The translations under genes were made by a program, and so were the position numbers. A model generated the notes under the pieces. It was given only the letters and a program-made list of their open reading frames with translations. It made no database searches and was not told the origin of the DNA. From positions 1 through 39,243 of the forward strand of contig VRUK01000051.1 of assembly GCA_019456195.1 (NCBI GenBank): a stretch of DNA of 39,243 bases, written 5' to 3'. How positions within the stretch are numbered: the first letter of the stretch is position 1; each line of letters starts with the position of its first letter. The stretch is from Planctomycetota bacterium (lineage in GTDB: Bacteria > Planctomycetota > Phycisphaerae > Sedimentisphaerales > Anaerobacaceae). This document shows positions 1-7,700 of this stretch, in pieces.

Positions 1-77
1 GAGGCCAGGGCATTGTAGCTTGAACCAAGGTGCCTTGCGGCGTTTACTGCCATAAGATTGTTCTTAATTGCTAACAT
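1..77 (-). CDS. fliC: Flagellin, N-terminal fragment (runs off the window)
   Basis: This is the first 25 codons of a gene on the minus strand that continues past base 1. The peptide begins MLAIKNNLMAVNAARHLGSS, which matches the conserved D0 start of bacterial flagellins (NNLMA-NAARHLG). Flagellin is exported through the flagellar type III system and polymerises into the filament. An AGGAG ribosome-binding site (86-90) lies 8 bases before the ATG at 75-77, which fixes the start. A sigma-28-like box lies about 115 bases upstream and a weaker sigma-70-like promoter lies closer. The neighbouring glycosyltransferases make it a likely glycosylation substrate (inference). Only the N-terminus is visible, so length, D1 helices and copy number cannot be judged. 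The symbol fliC is generic. Confidence 0.85.
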   Translation of the reverse strand, partial: MLAIKNNLMAVNAARHLGSSYNALA

Positions 78-100
78 ATTTTTGACTCCTCAAAAAAAGT

Positions 101-129
101 ACTAAATAAGCTTCTCTTGGCCCTGTCAA
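101..129 (-). promoter_or_regulatory. Weak sigma-70-like promoter before flagellin
   Basis: On the minus strand TTGACA (124-129) is followed after 17 bases by TTTAGT (101-106), which matches 4 of 6 positions of TATAAT. It would start transcription about 17 bases before the flagellin ATG. It competes with the sigma-28-like site at 194-220 as the flagellin promoter. Such matches occur by chance in AT-rich DNA. Confidence 0.25.
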
Positions 130-193
130 AAGCCCCCAGAATATTCATTTGAATGTGCAACAAGCACATTGAAAAATTCTCATCCAATGCCAA

Positions 194-220
194 TTATCGA
201 CCAATACAGAACAGACCTGA
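194..220 (-). promoter_or_regulatory. Candidate sigma-28 (FliA) promoter for flagellin
   Basis: The minus strand reads TCAG, 15 bases, then GTCGATAA. The sigma-28 consensus is TAAA-N15-GCCGATAA, so the -10 box matches 7 of 8 positions and the -35 box is weak (2 of 4). Transcription would start near 187 and give a leader of about 110 bases before the flagellin ATG. Flagellin genes are classic sigma-28 targets. The site overlaps the N-terminal extension of the longest divergent reading frame, which favours a later start for that gene. Confidence 0.4.
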
Positions 221-270
221 GCATATTTGTTAATGCAAGTATTTGTAAAATCATTAGACCGGTAATCCGG

Positions 271-1188
271 ATGAAATTGGGTCTGGTATTACACATTGCT
301 ACTGAAAACAGTGAAAACAGTGGGGGAATATCGTTAAGTTATCGGACAACCCGGCTGATCACTTTGTCCGAAGCATTGAAGTCTCCGACAAGTTATTATT
401 GTATAATAACGCACAACATGACCGATTTGCTTGATGTTAAGCTTCGGCCTGAGCCCAGGATTAATGTTATTCACATGACGATTAAGACCAGAGCTCTGGA
501 AGAGAAATCAAATATTGAGCCGGAGAAGATGAAAGAGATTCTGCATGAATACCTGGAATTGGTCGGTGGCCATGCGGTGGCTGTTACTATGAATAAAGGC
601 AAGTCCTGGGGTTTTACTGAGGATATTGTACTTAATAGTAGCAAGCCTGATGATTATTTGCCATATTCGGGGCAGTTGGCCTGTGGTCTTCTGATTTCTA
701 ATTTTATTGAAAGACGTAAAGAGCCTTTATTGTGGGATTTCCAGGACATTGCATTCGGGGCAATTCCTGTACGTATAGTTGGTCACAATCCGGGTATGCC
801 GGGAGTGGAAGCTGCTAAGAATTGGGACAATTTGAAGGAGATATTGCAGTCACATCGGTTTTATATCCATACCGCCGACCCGAGATATGAAGATGGATTT
901 AATATGGCAACTTTAGAGGCAATGGCTGTGGGGATGCCCGTTTTAGGTAACCGGCACCCCACCTCACCTATCGAACACGGCAAAAACGGTTTTCTAAGTG
1001 ACAATCCTGATGAGCTGCAGAAATACGCCAGGATATTGCTGGATGACAGAGATTTAGCGGTGAAGATGGGTCGTCAGGCTCAAAAGATTGTTGTCGAGCG
1101 ATTCTCGACAACCAGATTCAAAGAAGCTTTTCTGAAATCTATCGGGGTCGCACGTCACAAGTGGGCCGGCAAAAGGGTCGAAGTGTAA
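271..1188 (+). CDS. GT4-type glycosyltransferase, likely filament glycosylation
   Basis: A protein of 305 residues from this ATG. The C-terminal half is a GT-B nucleotide-sugar-binding domain: an E-D-G-F...LEAMA-G-P motif (the E-x7-E region of GT4 enzymes), then HGKNGFL and a helix with MG-QA--VV-ERFS. The N-terminal half looks like a reduced acceptor-binding Rossmann domain (MKLGLVLHIATENS). The frame is open back to a TTG at 169. I prefer the ATG at 271 because the extra 34 residues do not resemble the family, no ribosome-binding site supports the earlier starts, and a sigma-28-like promoter for the divergent flagellin lies inside that stretch. No clear ribosome-binding site precedes 271 either. 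Divergent from flagellin, so probably acts on flagellin or a shared glycan (inference). Sugar donor unknown. Confidence 0.7.
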   Translation: MKLGLVLHIATENSENSGGISLSYRTTRLITLSEALKSPTSYYCIITHNMTDLLDVKLRPEPRINVIHMTIKTRALEEKSNIEPEKMKEILHEYLELVGGHAVAVTMNKGKSWGFTEDIVLNSSKPDDYLPYSGQLACGLLISNFIERRKEPLLWDFQDIAFGAIPVRIVGHNPGMPGVEAAKNWDNLKEILQSHRFYIHTADPRYEDGFNMATLEAMAVGMPVLGNRHPTSPIEHGKNGFLSDNPDELQKYARILLDDRDLAVKMGRQAQKIVVERFSTTRFKEAFLKSIGVARHKWAGKRVEV

Positions 1189-1243
1189 ACAATCGGCTCA
1201 AATTACTATTCCATATAATTTCATCCCATTTTTTTTATTGAAG

Positions 1244-3961
1244 CTATTGAGCTTGTGCGTAGTCATGGTTTTCCAACCTGCCTTTGGCATCTCTTAGTTG
1301 GTTCATAATATTGTCGATTATTTCCGGAGTATAGTTCTTTCCTTCGTAGGCCATTTCCTTGTATAACTCTCCGCTTAGCCACTTTTTGCCGAAATGAATC
1401 ATATCCTTTATTTTCAGGATTTCGATGTCCATATTCCCTGATACACCGGAAGCACCATGCTCGTGGATACCTCTGGCGCCTGCTATCGTCCATATCTGCC
1501 AGCCTCTTGACCTGGCGGTAAAACAATAGTCGCTGTCGCTGCCGATAAAGACGAAATTCTCGTCCAGTAAGCCTATTTCCCGAACCATTTCTTTCCTGAG
1601 TATCATACAGGCGCCATTGCACCAGAGAATTTGTTCATCTTCTGTAAACTCTGATAGCCGGCCATGTTGGTGTTTTCCTAAAGGAAAGGCTTCATAACTC
1701 CCACCACAAATCACATAGTCGGGATTCTCAGCATTCAATTGCAATGGAGCACCGATGCCGCATTCAGGATGTGAATTCATAAATGCTGTCATTATTTCCA
1801 CTGCAGATGGTTCCAGGTACATATCCTGATTTAGTACAAGAATATATTCGCAGGGTTGGCTTAAATACTTTTTTATGCCTTCGTTTACTGCGGCGGTGAA
1901 ATAGATGTTATCATTGCTATTGTCTCGAACAAATATTTCCACCCCTTTAATTGTTTGCTTATTTAAGTGAGCAATACATTTTTCGAGCTGATATTTATTC
2001 TTATAATATGGGATTACAGTCGGAATTATTTTTTCTTGTTTATAATTAAGCTTATGGCTTCCAATTTTATGCTTTGCCGCAATTGTTTGTAATTCTTCAG
2101 CAACGTCTTGAAATACAGGCTCCCATTGCCCCCATTTTATCTGCCTGAAAAGTTTCACAGTTGGGTACCATGGACTATCCTGGCGGTTCAGCATCCATCT
2201 CCATTCAGGCGCAAAAGGCAGAAGTGCCCATGCCTGTTTGCCCATAGCTCCGGCCAAGTGCAGCACCGAAGTATCTACTGAAATTACCAAATCCAGATTT
2301 TCAATCGCTGCGGCCGTGTCTGTGAAGTCCTCGAACTCAGTTCCAAAATTTGTTATTGTTATTTCATCAGCTAATCCTTCGACCTGCTCAGCCGCTTCGC
2401 CTTTCTGTAATCCGTATAACCGAACGCCGTCAATTTTAGTCAGCGGTTCAAAGTATTTCAGTGTACAGGAACGGTTCTGGTCGTTGCCATGAGATGGAGA
2501 ACCAGCCCAAACAATACCCACTTTAAGGTCCGGACCTGCAAGCTTGTTCCTCCAATATTCAGCCTTTTTCGGACAGCAGTTAATATATGGAATTTCATCG
2601 GGAATCGTCTCCAGAGTTGTTTCGAATATTTTGGGAAGATCCATAAGGGAGATATGATGATCAAACTTAACGACCGGTTTTTTATCTAATGATGCTTCGA
2701 CTAACTCGTCAACCCCCGGAAAGCCCTTTAAGAGTTTATACAATGGTTTCCTTGCCTCGAGTATCACCGTTCCACCTCTGGCTTTGACCATGGGCAGATA
2801 TCGCACAAAATGCAAAGTGTCGCCAAATCCCTGTTCATAATGAACAAGAAGCCTCTTGCCACTAAAGCACGAACCGTCCCACTGAGGTATCTCATAGCAG
2901 TGAGGATAGGTAGTAATACTCAACCTGGGATTTCGCCGCCATTCGTACTCTTCCCAGCCCTCAATCAGCCTTCCGGTTCGCAGGAGCACAAGAGAAAGAT
3001 TCCAGTGTGCCTCGGCAAAGTCCGGATTGAGTTGAAGTGCCCGTCTGTAATTTTCGATAGCTTCAAGATTTTCAATGATCTCAACATGTCCCCCCTGGGC
3101 ATTTAGGACGACACCCAAATGGTTGTATGCTTCGGCGTAATCAGGTTTGAGACGTACTGCTTGTCTGTAGTTTTCAATCGCTTCAGTACATCGAGTCTCG
3201 TCGCGAAGACTATTGGCTAAATTGTAGTATGCTTCGGCAAAGTCCGGTTCAAGTCGTATCGCCTGCTCGAAGCGTGAGATAGCCTCGGCAAATTGTTTCT
3301 GTTCTTTCAGGGCGATACCCAGGTTGTTGTAAACCTCAGCATAATTCGGGTCGAGTCGCAGTGCATGTTTGTAATTGTCGATTGCCTGGGCCGGGTGCCC
3401 CTGGACGTTTAGAACGACACCTAAATGATTGTATGCTTCAGCGAAGTCGGGTTTTAACTGCACTGCTTTCTTGTAATATTTAATCGCTTCGGTGTACTGC
3501 TGTTGTTTTTCCAGCGAGAAGCCCATTGTGTTGTATGCCTCAGCGTAATCGGGCTTGATTGATATCGCTTGTTTGCACTTTTCGACCGCAGCGACGTACT
3601 GATTTTGCGATTGAAGTGCGATGGCCATATTGTGATATGCCTCGGCATAATCAGGTTTGACAGACACTGCCTGTTGATAAGCAGCAACTGCTTCTTCATA
3701 TTTTTCAAGGTCTTCTAATATAAGCCCAAGGGTATTGTGGAATTGTGGTATTTGAGGATTATTTGCAATGGCTGTGCTGATTAACTTAACAGCGTCTCCG
3801 TGCTTTCGGCTCTGATGAGCTATTACCCCCAATGAATATAGAGCAACAGGATTATCAGGATTGCTTTGCAGTATCAATCGATATAACTGTTCCGCCTGCC
3901 GAAGATGTCCATCCTGGTGGTGTTGTGCGGCATTTTTAATCGTTTCAGCGACGGTTGGCAT
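1244..3961 (-). CDS. TPR + GT9-like + GT2 fusion glycosyltransferase
   Basis: A 905-residue cytoplasmic protein in three parts. Residues 1-340 are about nine TPR repeats of 34 residues (pattern PDYAEAYNNLG), a protein-binding scaffold. Residues about 340-635 resemble the GT9/heptosyltransferase-like domain often found after TPRs, with an EQGFGDTLHFVRYLP loop and a later VSVDTSVLHLAGAMG motif. Residues about 640-870 are a GT2 (GT-A, rhamnosyltransferase-like) domain with PYYKNKYQLEKC, VLNQDMYLEPSA and a GSDSDYCFTARSRG acceptor region. The ATG at 3961 is preceded by a GAAGG-type site. It follows fliK on the same strand after 149 bases, so it may be co-transcribed with it. The likely role is sequential sugar addition to a flagellar protein or lipid-linked glycan (inference). 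Confidence 0.82.
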   Translation of the reverse strand: MPTVAETIKNAAQHHQDGHLRQAEQLYRLILQSNPDNPVALYSLGVIAHQSRKHGDAVKLISTAIANNPQIPQFHNTLGLILEDLEKYEEAVAAYQQAVSVKPDYAEAYHNMAIALQSQNQYVAAVEKCKQAISIKPDYAEAYNTMGFSLEKQQQYTEAIKYYKKAVQLKPDFAEAYNHLGVVLNVQGHPAQAIDNYKHALRLDPNYAEVYNNLGIALKEQKQFAEAISRFEQAIRLEPDFAEAYYNLANSLRDETRCTEAIENYRQAVRLKPDYAEAYNHLGVVLNAQGGHVEIIENLEAIENYRRALQLNPDFAEAHWNLSLVLLRTGRLIEGWEEYEWRRNPRLSITTYPHCYEIPQWDGSCFSGKRLLVHYEQGFGDTLHFVRYLPMVKARGGTVILEARKPLYKLLKGFPGVDELVEASLDKKPVVKFDHHISLMDLPKIFETTLETIPDEIPYINCCPKKAEYWRNKLAGPDLKVGIVWAGSPSHGNDQNRSCTLKYFEPLTKIDGVRLYGLQKGEAAEQVEGLADEITITNFGTEFEDFTDTAAAIENLDLVISVDTSVLHLAGAMGKQAWALLPFAPEWRWMLNRQDSPWYPTVKLFRQIKWGQWEPVFQDVAEELQTIAAKHKIGSHKLNYKQEKIIPTVIPYYKNKYQLEKCIAHLNKQTIKGVEIFVRDNSNDNIYFTAAVNEGIKKYLSQPCEYILVLNQDMYLEPSAVEIMTAFMNSHPECGIGAPLQLNAENPDYVICGGSYEAFPLGKHQHGRLSEFTEDEQILWCNGACMILRKEMVREIGLLDENFVFIGSDSDYCFTARSRGWQIWTIAGARGIHEHGASGVSGNMDIEILKIKDMIHFGKKWLSGELYKEMAYEGKNYTPEIIDNIMNQLRDAKGRLENHDYAQAQ
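2990..3870 (-). repeat. 102-bp tandem coding repeats (TPR array)
   Basis: Degenerate tandem repeats of 102 bases encode the 34-residue TPR units. The block around the PDYAEAYN codons recurs at roughly 3130, 3230, 3335, 3440, 3540 and 3640. One unit near 3075 carries an insertion that breaks the 34-residue register. Such arrays can expand or contract by recombination. Confidence 0.75.
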
Positions 3962-4110
3962 CTGCGCATAGCCTTCTTCTTTTTTTTAATACCAGTAAAA
4001 GATCGATACGATTGTACTTGTCTCAATCGATTTCGGTTTTCTTGTTAAGCATCATTTGAATAGGCGCTAAGTTACAGTTTCCAGTAGTTTTTGGTGGTTT
4101 CAGGATTTAT

Positions 4111-5991
4111 CTATATCAACATATTGATAGATCCATCTGTAGTAAGCGCCTCCTGTAATTGCGAGATGTTTTGGTCACTATTATTGTTTGTTAGCCATTC
4201 GTTAATCTCGCTGGCATTGAGGCCGCTCCTGCCCATAGATGAGTCTGTTGGATTTTGCTGCTGGGCCCAACCGTTTTGCAGTCCTCCTGAGGCGGAGTCC
4301 CGAAGAGCCCCTTGATCCGGTTGATCTCCCTGGGAGAGCACTACATCAAGCCGTTTTATCTGAATGCCCGAATCCTGGAGACTTCGGATTATCTGCGGTA
4401 TCGCTTGCTCTATCTCTATTCTGGTTTGTGTTTTGCTGACTTCCAGCAGGCCTGTTATCTGATTGTCCTGCTCCTGGAATTTTATTAAAACCTTCCCAAG
4501 TTCCGGTGGATTAAGTTGAATCGTAATCTGCTGATTCTGTCCTTCTTGTGAAAAAGAGCTGCGCACAGATTCTTGAATCTGTTGACCAACACTAGCAGAT
4601 ATGCTGCCGGGTGAAGTTTTGCTCGGAAGTTCAACGGTTTTTGTGCCCTCTGCAGAGTTGAGGATTAGTTCTGTTGCAGGAGTTCCTGGATTATTTTGAG
4701 TGATTATTTGTTCAAGTTCTGAATTAGAGTGTTTATTGGAGGCCGCACTGTTGTTGTTTTTTGTTTGGCCTGTGGATACCTGAACACCAGAGATATTTAA
4801 CTCTTGAACAGCAGAGTTATCTGGGAGCTTGTTACCGGCTTGTGAGGATTCTTTGCTGTTTCCATCTGATGATTCTGCGAGTATTTCGGAGTTAGTTGTT
4901 TTACTGTCAGTTGTTGTGTTGAGGGTCGTGGTGGATTTTTCAGGAGCAATCCCGACAGGCTGAGACTTCGGCTCGATGATTTTGTTCTGAACCTGTGAAA
5001 AGTTTGTTTTCAATTCCGCTGTTTTTTCATTGGCTTGGATGGCAGACTTATCTGTCAAGGTTGTATCTTCTTGGGTCTTTTTGGCGTCATCTTCAAGAAG
5101 GGTATCGAGCCCAGTTTTTTTGCCGCTCAAGTCAGAGCTTTTTGCGCTGTTGGCGACAACTGAAGCGTCCACAGGATACGTTTTTTCATTAATTTCAGCT
5201 GTTTTGTGATTGGCACCAGCAAGAGCATCGGGCATCAATTCTTTGGCTTTTGTGGTTAGGGCAGTACCATTTAATACTGATATCTTATCAGTGTTTTTAC
5301 CTTCTCCAGGCTGTGTATCGGCAGTAGGTGTACCCTCAGATATATTAGCTAACACAGTTTGGAGGGTAGGTTGGTTTTTGGAATTGTTTGGCAAAGAGCT
5401 TTTGAGTCCAGTTTGTCCCTTGGAAGTCTCCGGCAAAACGGTTTTGAGTCCAAGTTGACCCTTTTCAGTGTTTACGAGTAGTTTGTTTTCGGCTGATTTG
5501 GTTGCTTGTCCTGTAACAGGAGATGATTTGCCATCTTTCAGATTAGCTATCAGTTGGGCAAGTTGGCGCCCGGTTTTAGGCTCTATTTTTGTGGCGTTCT
5601 CTTTGACGATAAGTCCAAAAGTAAGAGGGATTTCCGTAGTCGAAAAGGATTGGGCAGAATCTGCTTTGGAAGTTATCGCAGAAGCCGGCTCATCTTTCTC
5701 GGGCTTTTTGTTATTCGGGTTTTGCTGGGGAGAATCAGCCTTGACTGTTTTACGTAATGTTTGGTTAAAGTCTTCCCTGGGTTTGTTTATAGATTTATTT
5801 TGGGCGATGGCAGGCCTGTTATCGGTATCGGTCGTTGTTGATTCAGGAGCGTTAGAATACGGTTGGATATTATCTGACGACGGGGAAAAATTCGTGCCAT
5901 TTGTAAAAGTATTAGGTTTATTTGCAGGCGGGGGCGCGACTGCTGCTGAAGCAAACATCATATTATCGATTGTCATCAAGTCCATATTCAT
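4111..5991 (-). CDS. fliK: Flagellar hook-length control protein FliK
   Basis: About 626 residues from the chosen start. FliK measures hook length and switches FlhB from rod/hook to filament export. The N-terminal three quarters is low-complexity, rich in Ser, Thr, Lys, Asn and Gln, as expected for the secreted ruler region. Residues about 490-590 form the conserved C-terminal domain (ITIQLNPPELGKVLIKF, then a helical stretch ending IKRLDVVLSQGD). The tail is Gln/Asn-rich. The open frame extends to an ATG at 6027, but a sigma-54 promoter at 6023-6038 would start transcription near 6012, so that codon would be outside the message. The ATG at 5991 (MNMDLMTIDN) fits, with an ATG at 5976 as an alternative. 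Divergent from the flgB operon. Confidence 0.88.
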   Translation of the reverse strand: MNMDLMTIDNMMFASAAVAPPPANKPNTFTNGTNFSPSSDNIQPYSNAPESTTTDTDNRPAIAQNKSINKPREDFNQTLRKTVKADSPQQNPNNKKPEKDEPASAITSKADSAQSFSTTEIPLTFGLIVKENATKIEPKTGRQLAQLIANLKDGKSSPVTGQATKSAENKLLVNTEKGQLGLKTVLPETSKGQTGLKSSLPNNSKNQPTLQTVLANISEGTPTADTQPGEGKNTDKISVLNGTALTTKAKELMPDALAGANHKTAEINEKTYPVDASVVANSAKSSDLSGKKTGLDTLLEDDAKKTQEDTTLTDKSAIQANEKTAELKTNFSQVQNKIIEPKSQPVGIAPEKSTTTLNTTTDSKTTNSEILAESSDGNSKESSQAGNKLPDNSAVQELNISGVQVSTGQTKNNNSAASNKHSNSELEQIITQNNPGTPATELILNSAEGTKTVELPSKTSPGSISASVGQQIQESVRSSFSQEGQNQQITIQLNPPELGKVLIKFQEQDNQITGLLEVSKTQTRIEIEQAIPQIIRSLQDSGIQIKRLDVVLSQGDQPDQGALRDSASGGLQNGWAQQQNPTDSSMGRSGLNASEINEWLTNNNSDQNISQLQEALTTDGSINMLI

Positions 5992-6022
5992 ACGCAATAA
6001 CCTATTAAGACAACATAATATT

Positions 6023-6038
6023 AGCAACTTTCGTGCCA
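6023..6038 (-). promoter_or_regulatory. Sigma-54 promoter for fliK
   Basis: The minus strand reads TGGCACG-AAAG-TTGCT, an exact match to the sigma-54 (RpoN) consensus TGGCACG-N4-TTGCW. The predicted start of transcription is near 6012, about 20 bases before the preferred fliK ATG at 5991. Initiation would need an NtrC-family activator. Confidence 0.85.
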
Positions 6039-6362
6039 GTATTTTGCAGGACGACCTGAGTATAGCTATAAGGCTATGTTGTAAATATACTTATGAATAA
6101 TAAGCAGGTGATAATCATTCGATAATACCTTGTCATTAGCGGCATTCGCGGAGAAATATTCTGGGTGTAGGAGAGAATTTCCGGCTTATTTAAAGGAATT
6201 GCCTGAGGAGTTTGAAAGTATCATGGGCATGTAAAAAAAGCAGGCTATTGTATAAAATCCTGACGTTGCTACTGACATCTAAATAAGTGATTATTTGGAA
6301 ATATAGCGGTTTTTTGCACAGAATAAGGGTAAATAAGCTGAAAATGCCCTGCTTTCATCGTT
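6039..6362. promoter_or_regulatory. Divergent control region between fliK and flgB
   Basis: No gene is seen in these 324 bases. They separate two divergent sigma-54 promoters and should hold the activator sites. Visible candidates are CGGTTTT-N5-CAGAAT at 6307-6324, about 73 bases upstream of the flgB start site and also found twice upstream of hddA; an inverted repeat AAATAA-GTGA-TTATTT at 6281-6296; and CTTAT-N5-ATAAG at 6090-6104. The last two are short palindromes in AT-rich DNA and could be chance. Confidence 0.45.
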
Positions 6363-6378
6363 TGGCACGATTCTTGCA
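6363..6378 (+). promoter_or_regulatory. Sigma-54 promoter for the flgB-motB2 operon
   Basis: The plus strand reads TGGCACG-ATTC-TTGCA, an exact match to the sigma-54 consensus. Transcription should begin near 6389, giving a leader of about 39 bases before the flgB ATG at 6428. It is the only strong promoter seen before the long plus-strand flagellar operon. Confidence 0.88.
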
Positions 6379-6427
6379 CACATTTCTTGAGAGACAAGGT
6401 TTGTAAATAAATGTTGGGAAACTTAAG

Positions 6428-6790
6428 ATGTCGAAAACTGACAGTATAATGGCTCTTATCGAGGCCGGCATAAAGGCTGAAGGCCTGCGCCAGAAAGCTA
6501 TCGCTAATAATGTTGCCAATCTTGAAACTCCGGGATACCGCAGGCTTGACGTAAAGTTTGAAGAAGTACTTGCCAAATCCCTGGAGTCATCCGGTTCCGT
6601 TGACCTTAATGAGATTGAACCGCAGGCTTATCAACCCAAAAGGACGCCTGTAAAGTCAAACGGCAACGATGTTAGTTTGGAAAATGAAGTGGGCGCAATG
6701 ATTAAAAATAGTCTTCGCTACAAAACATATATTCAGTTGTTGAAGAAGAGATACCAACAGATTGAATTGGCAATGAATGTAGGGCGGTAG
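6428..6790 (+). CDS. flgB: Flagellar basal-body rod protein FlgB
   Basis: A 120-residue protein, near the usual FlgB length. FlgB forms the proximal rod next to the MS ring and FliE. The rod-family N-terminal motif is present (AIANNVANLETPGYRR, residues about 22-37), with a long helical C-terminus (YKTYIQLLKKRYQQIELAM). There is no signal peptide, as expected for a substrate of the flagellar type III system. It is the first gene of a flgB-flgC-fliE-fliF-fliG order common to many phyla. A GGGA stretch precedes the ATG by about 10 bases. Confidence 0.95.
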   Translation: MSKTDSIMALIEAGIKAEGLRQKAIANNVANLETPGYRRLDVKFEEVLAKSLESSGSVDLNEIEPQAYQPKRTPVKSNGNDVSLENEVGAMIKNSLRYKTYIQLLKKRYQQIELAMNVGR

Positions 6791-6870
6791 GAAAGTAATT
6801 CATTATTGATTGACGAGTTACATGGGTATTCGCATAAAGCTTGGGAATAATTGTAAAAGGAACAGAGAAA

Positions 6871-7272
6871 ATGAATGTTGACAATTTTTTCGGCCCTCTC
6901 GATATAGCGATTTCGGGTATGAAGGCACAGGGTAAACAGATGGAAGTGATTTCGTCGAATGTTGCCAATGCCCGCACAAGCGACGCCGGTAAGGGCGAGC
7001 CTTATCGCAGACTTGAAGCTATGTTCAAATCAGATGGCGATTCAGGTGGTGTTGAACTGGATAAAATACTTCCGGATATGGGTGATTTTCTCAGGGTTTA
7101 CGACCCCGGCAATCCTCATGCGGATGGCGATGGATATGTAGCTATGCCCAATATAAATTTGCCCGTTGAGATGATAAATCTGAATATTGCAACGCGAGTG
7201 TATCAAGCCAATGTGGCGGTTTTGAAGCGTTACCAGCGAATGGTGGAAAATACACTCGAATTACTAAGATAA
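6871..7272 (+). CDS. flgC: Flagellar basal-body rod protein FlgC
   Basis: A 133-residue proximal rod protein. It has the rod motif VISSNVANARTSD near residue 25, the FlgC-typical GEPYRR that follows, a central Pro/Asp-rich segment (VYDPGNPHADGDGYVAMPN), and the C-terminal heptad helix VEMINLNIATRVYQANVAVLK. The frame is open from a TTG at 6841, but the ATG at 6871 fits the family start (MNVDNFFGPLDIA) and has AAAGGA about 10 bases before it. It assembles with FlgB, FlgF and FlgG. Confidence 0.95.
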   Translation: MNVDNFFGPLDIAISGMKAQGKQMEVISSNVANARTSDAGKGEPYRRLEAMFKSDGDSGGVELDKILPDMGDFLRVYDPGNPHADGDGYVAMPNINLPVEMINLNIATRVYQANVAVLKRYQRMVENTLELLR

Positions 7273-7288
7273 CAATAGGGAATAAGCA

Positions 7289-7642
7289 ATGGTTAACATG
7301 AATGCAAATGTAAGTGGGATCTCAAATCCAATGAAAGGGATTCTGGAGCACCGCCCGGTTCAGCTCAAAATTAATCCTGATTCATCCGGTATGCCGAAAG
7401 TGGGAGGTTCCGATGGCAAGAAGGTGGATTTTGTTAATGTTGTGAAGGACTACATATCCAACGTTGATGGTCTTCAGCAGTCCTCAAATATGTCCATAAA
7501 GGATTTGTTATCGGGTAAAAATGAGGATATCACCTCGGTAGTATCAGCGGTGGCTAAGGCTGATATGAGTTTCAAGCTTCTTGTTGGCGTTAGAAATAAG
7601 CTGATCGAAGCGTACAAGCAAACTATGAATATGCCGTTGTAA
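7289..7642 (+). CDS. fliE: Flagellar hook-basal body protein FliE
   Basis: A 117-residue protein that joins the MS ring to the rod and is the first component exported. The C-terminal half carries the FliE signature: VDFVNVVKDYISNVDGLQQ, then LLSGKNEDITSVVSAVAKADMSF and a final helix VRNKLIEAYKQTMNMPL. The N-terminal 45 residues are variable, as in other FliE proteins. It begins 16 bases after flgC with an AGGGAA ribosome-binding site. Its place between flgC and fliF is the common arrangement. Confidence 0.93.
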   Translation: MVNMNANVSGISNPMKGILEHRPVQLKINPDSSGMPKVGGSDGKKVDFVNVVKDYISNVDGLQQSSNMSIKDLLSGKNEDITSVVSAVAKADMSFKLLVGVRNKLIEAYKQTMNMPL

Positions 7643-7700
7643 TTGATTATATTTTATGTTTTTTTTCAATCATCGGCAGTAAATTGATAAATGAGGCTTA

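Noticed and set aside
1225..1256. T-run and AAGCT-ATTG-AGCTT hairpin between convergent genes
   Set aside because: The T-run precedes the hairpin on the plus strand, and the minus strand has no T-run after it, so it does not form a standard terminator in either direction.
2990..3870. Regularly spaced repeats considered as a CRISPR-like array
   Set aside because: The 102-base period is in frame and encodes TPR units. There are no identical repeats with unique spacers.
5468..6100. 210-codon plus-strand open frame opposite fliK
   Set aside because: It is antisense to the low-complexity part of fliK, has no recognised domain, and runs through the fliK sigma-54 promoter. It is a shadow of Ser/Thr-rich codons.
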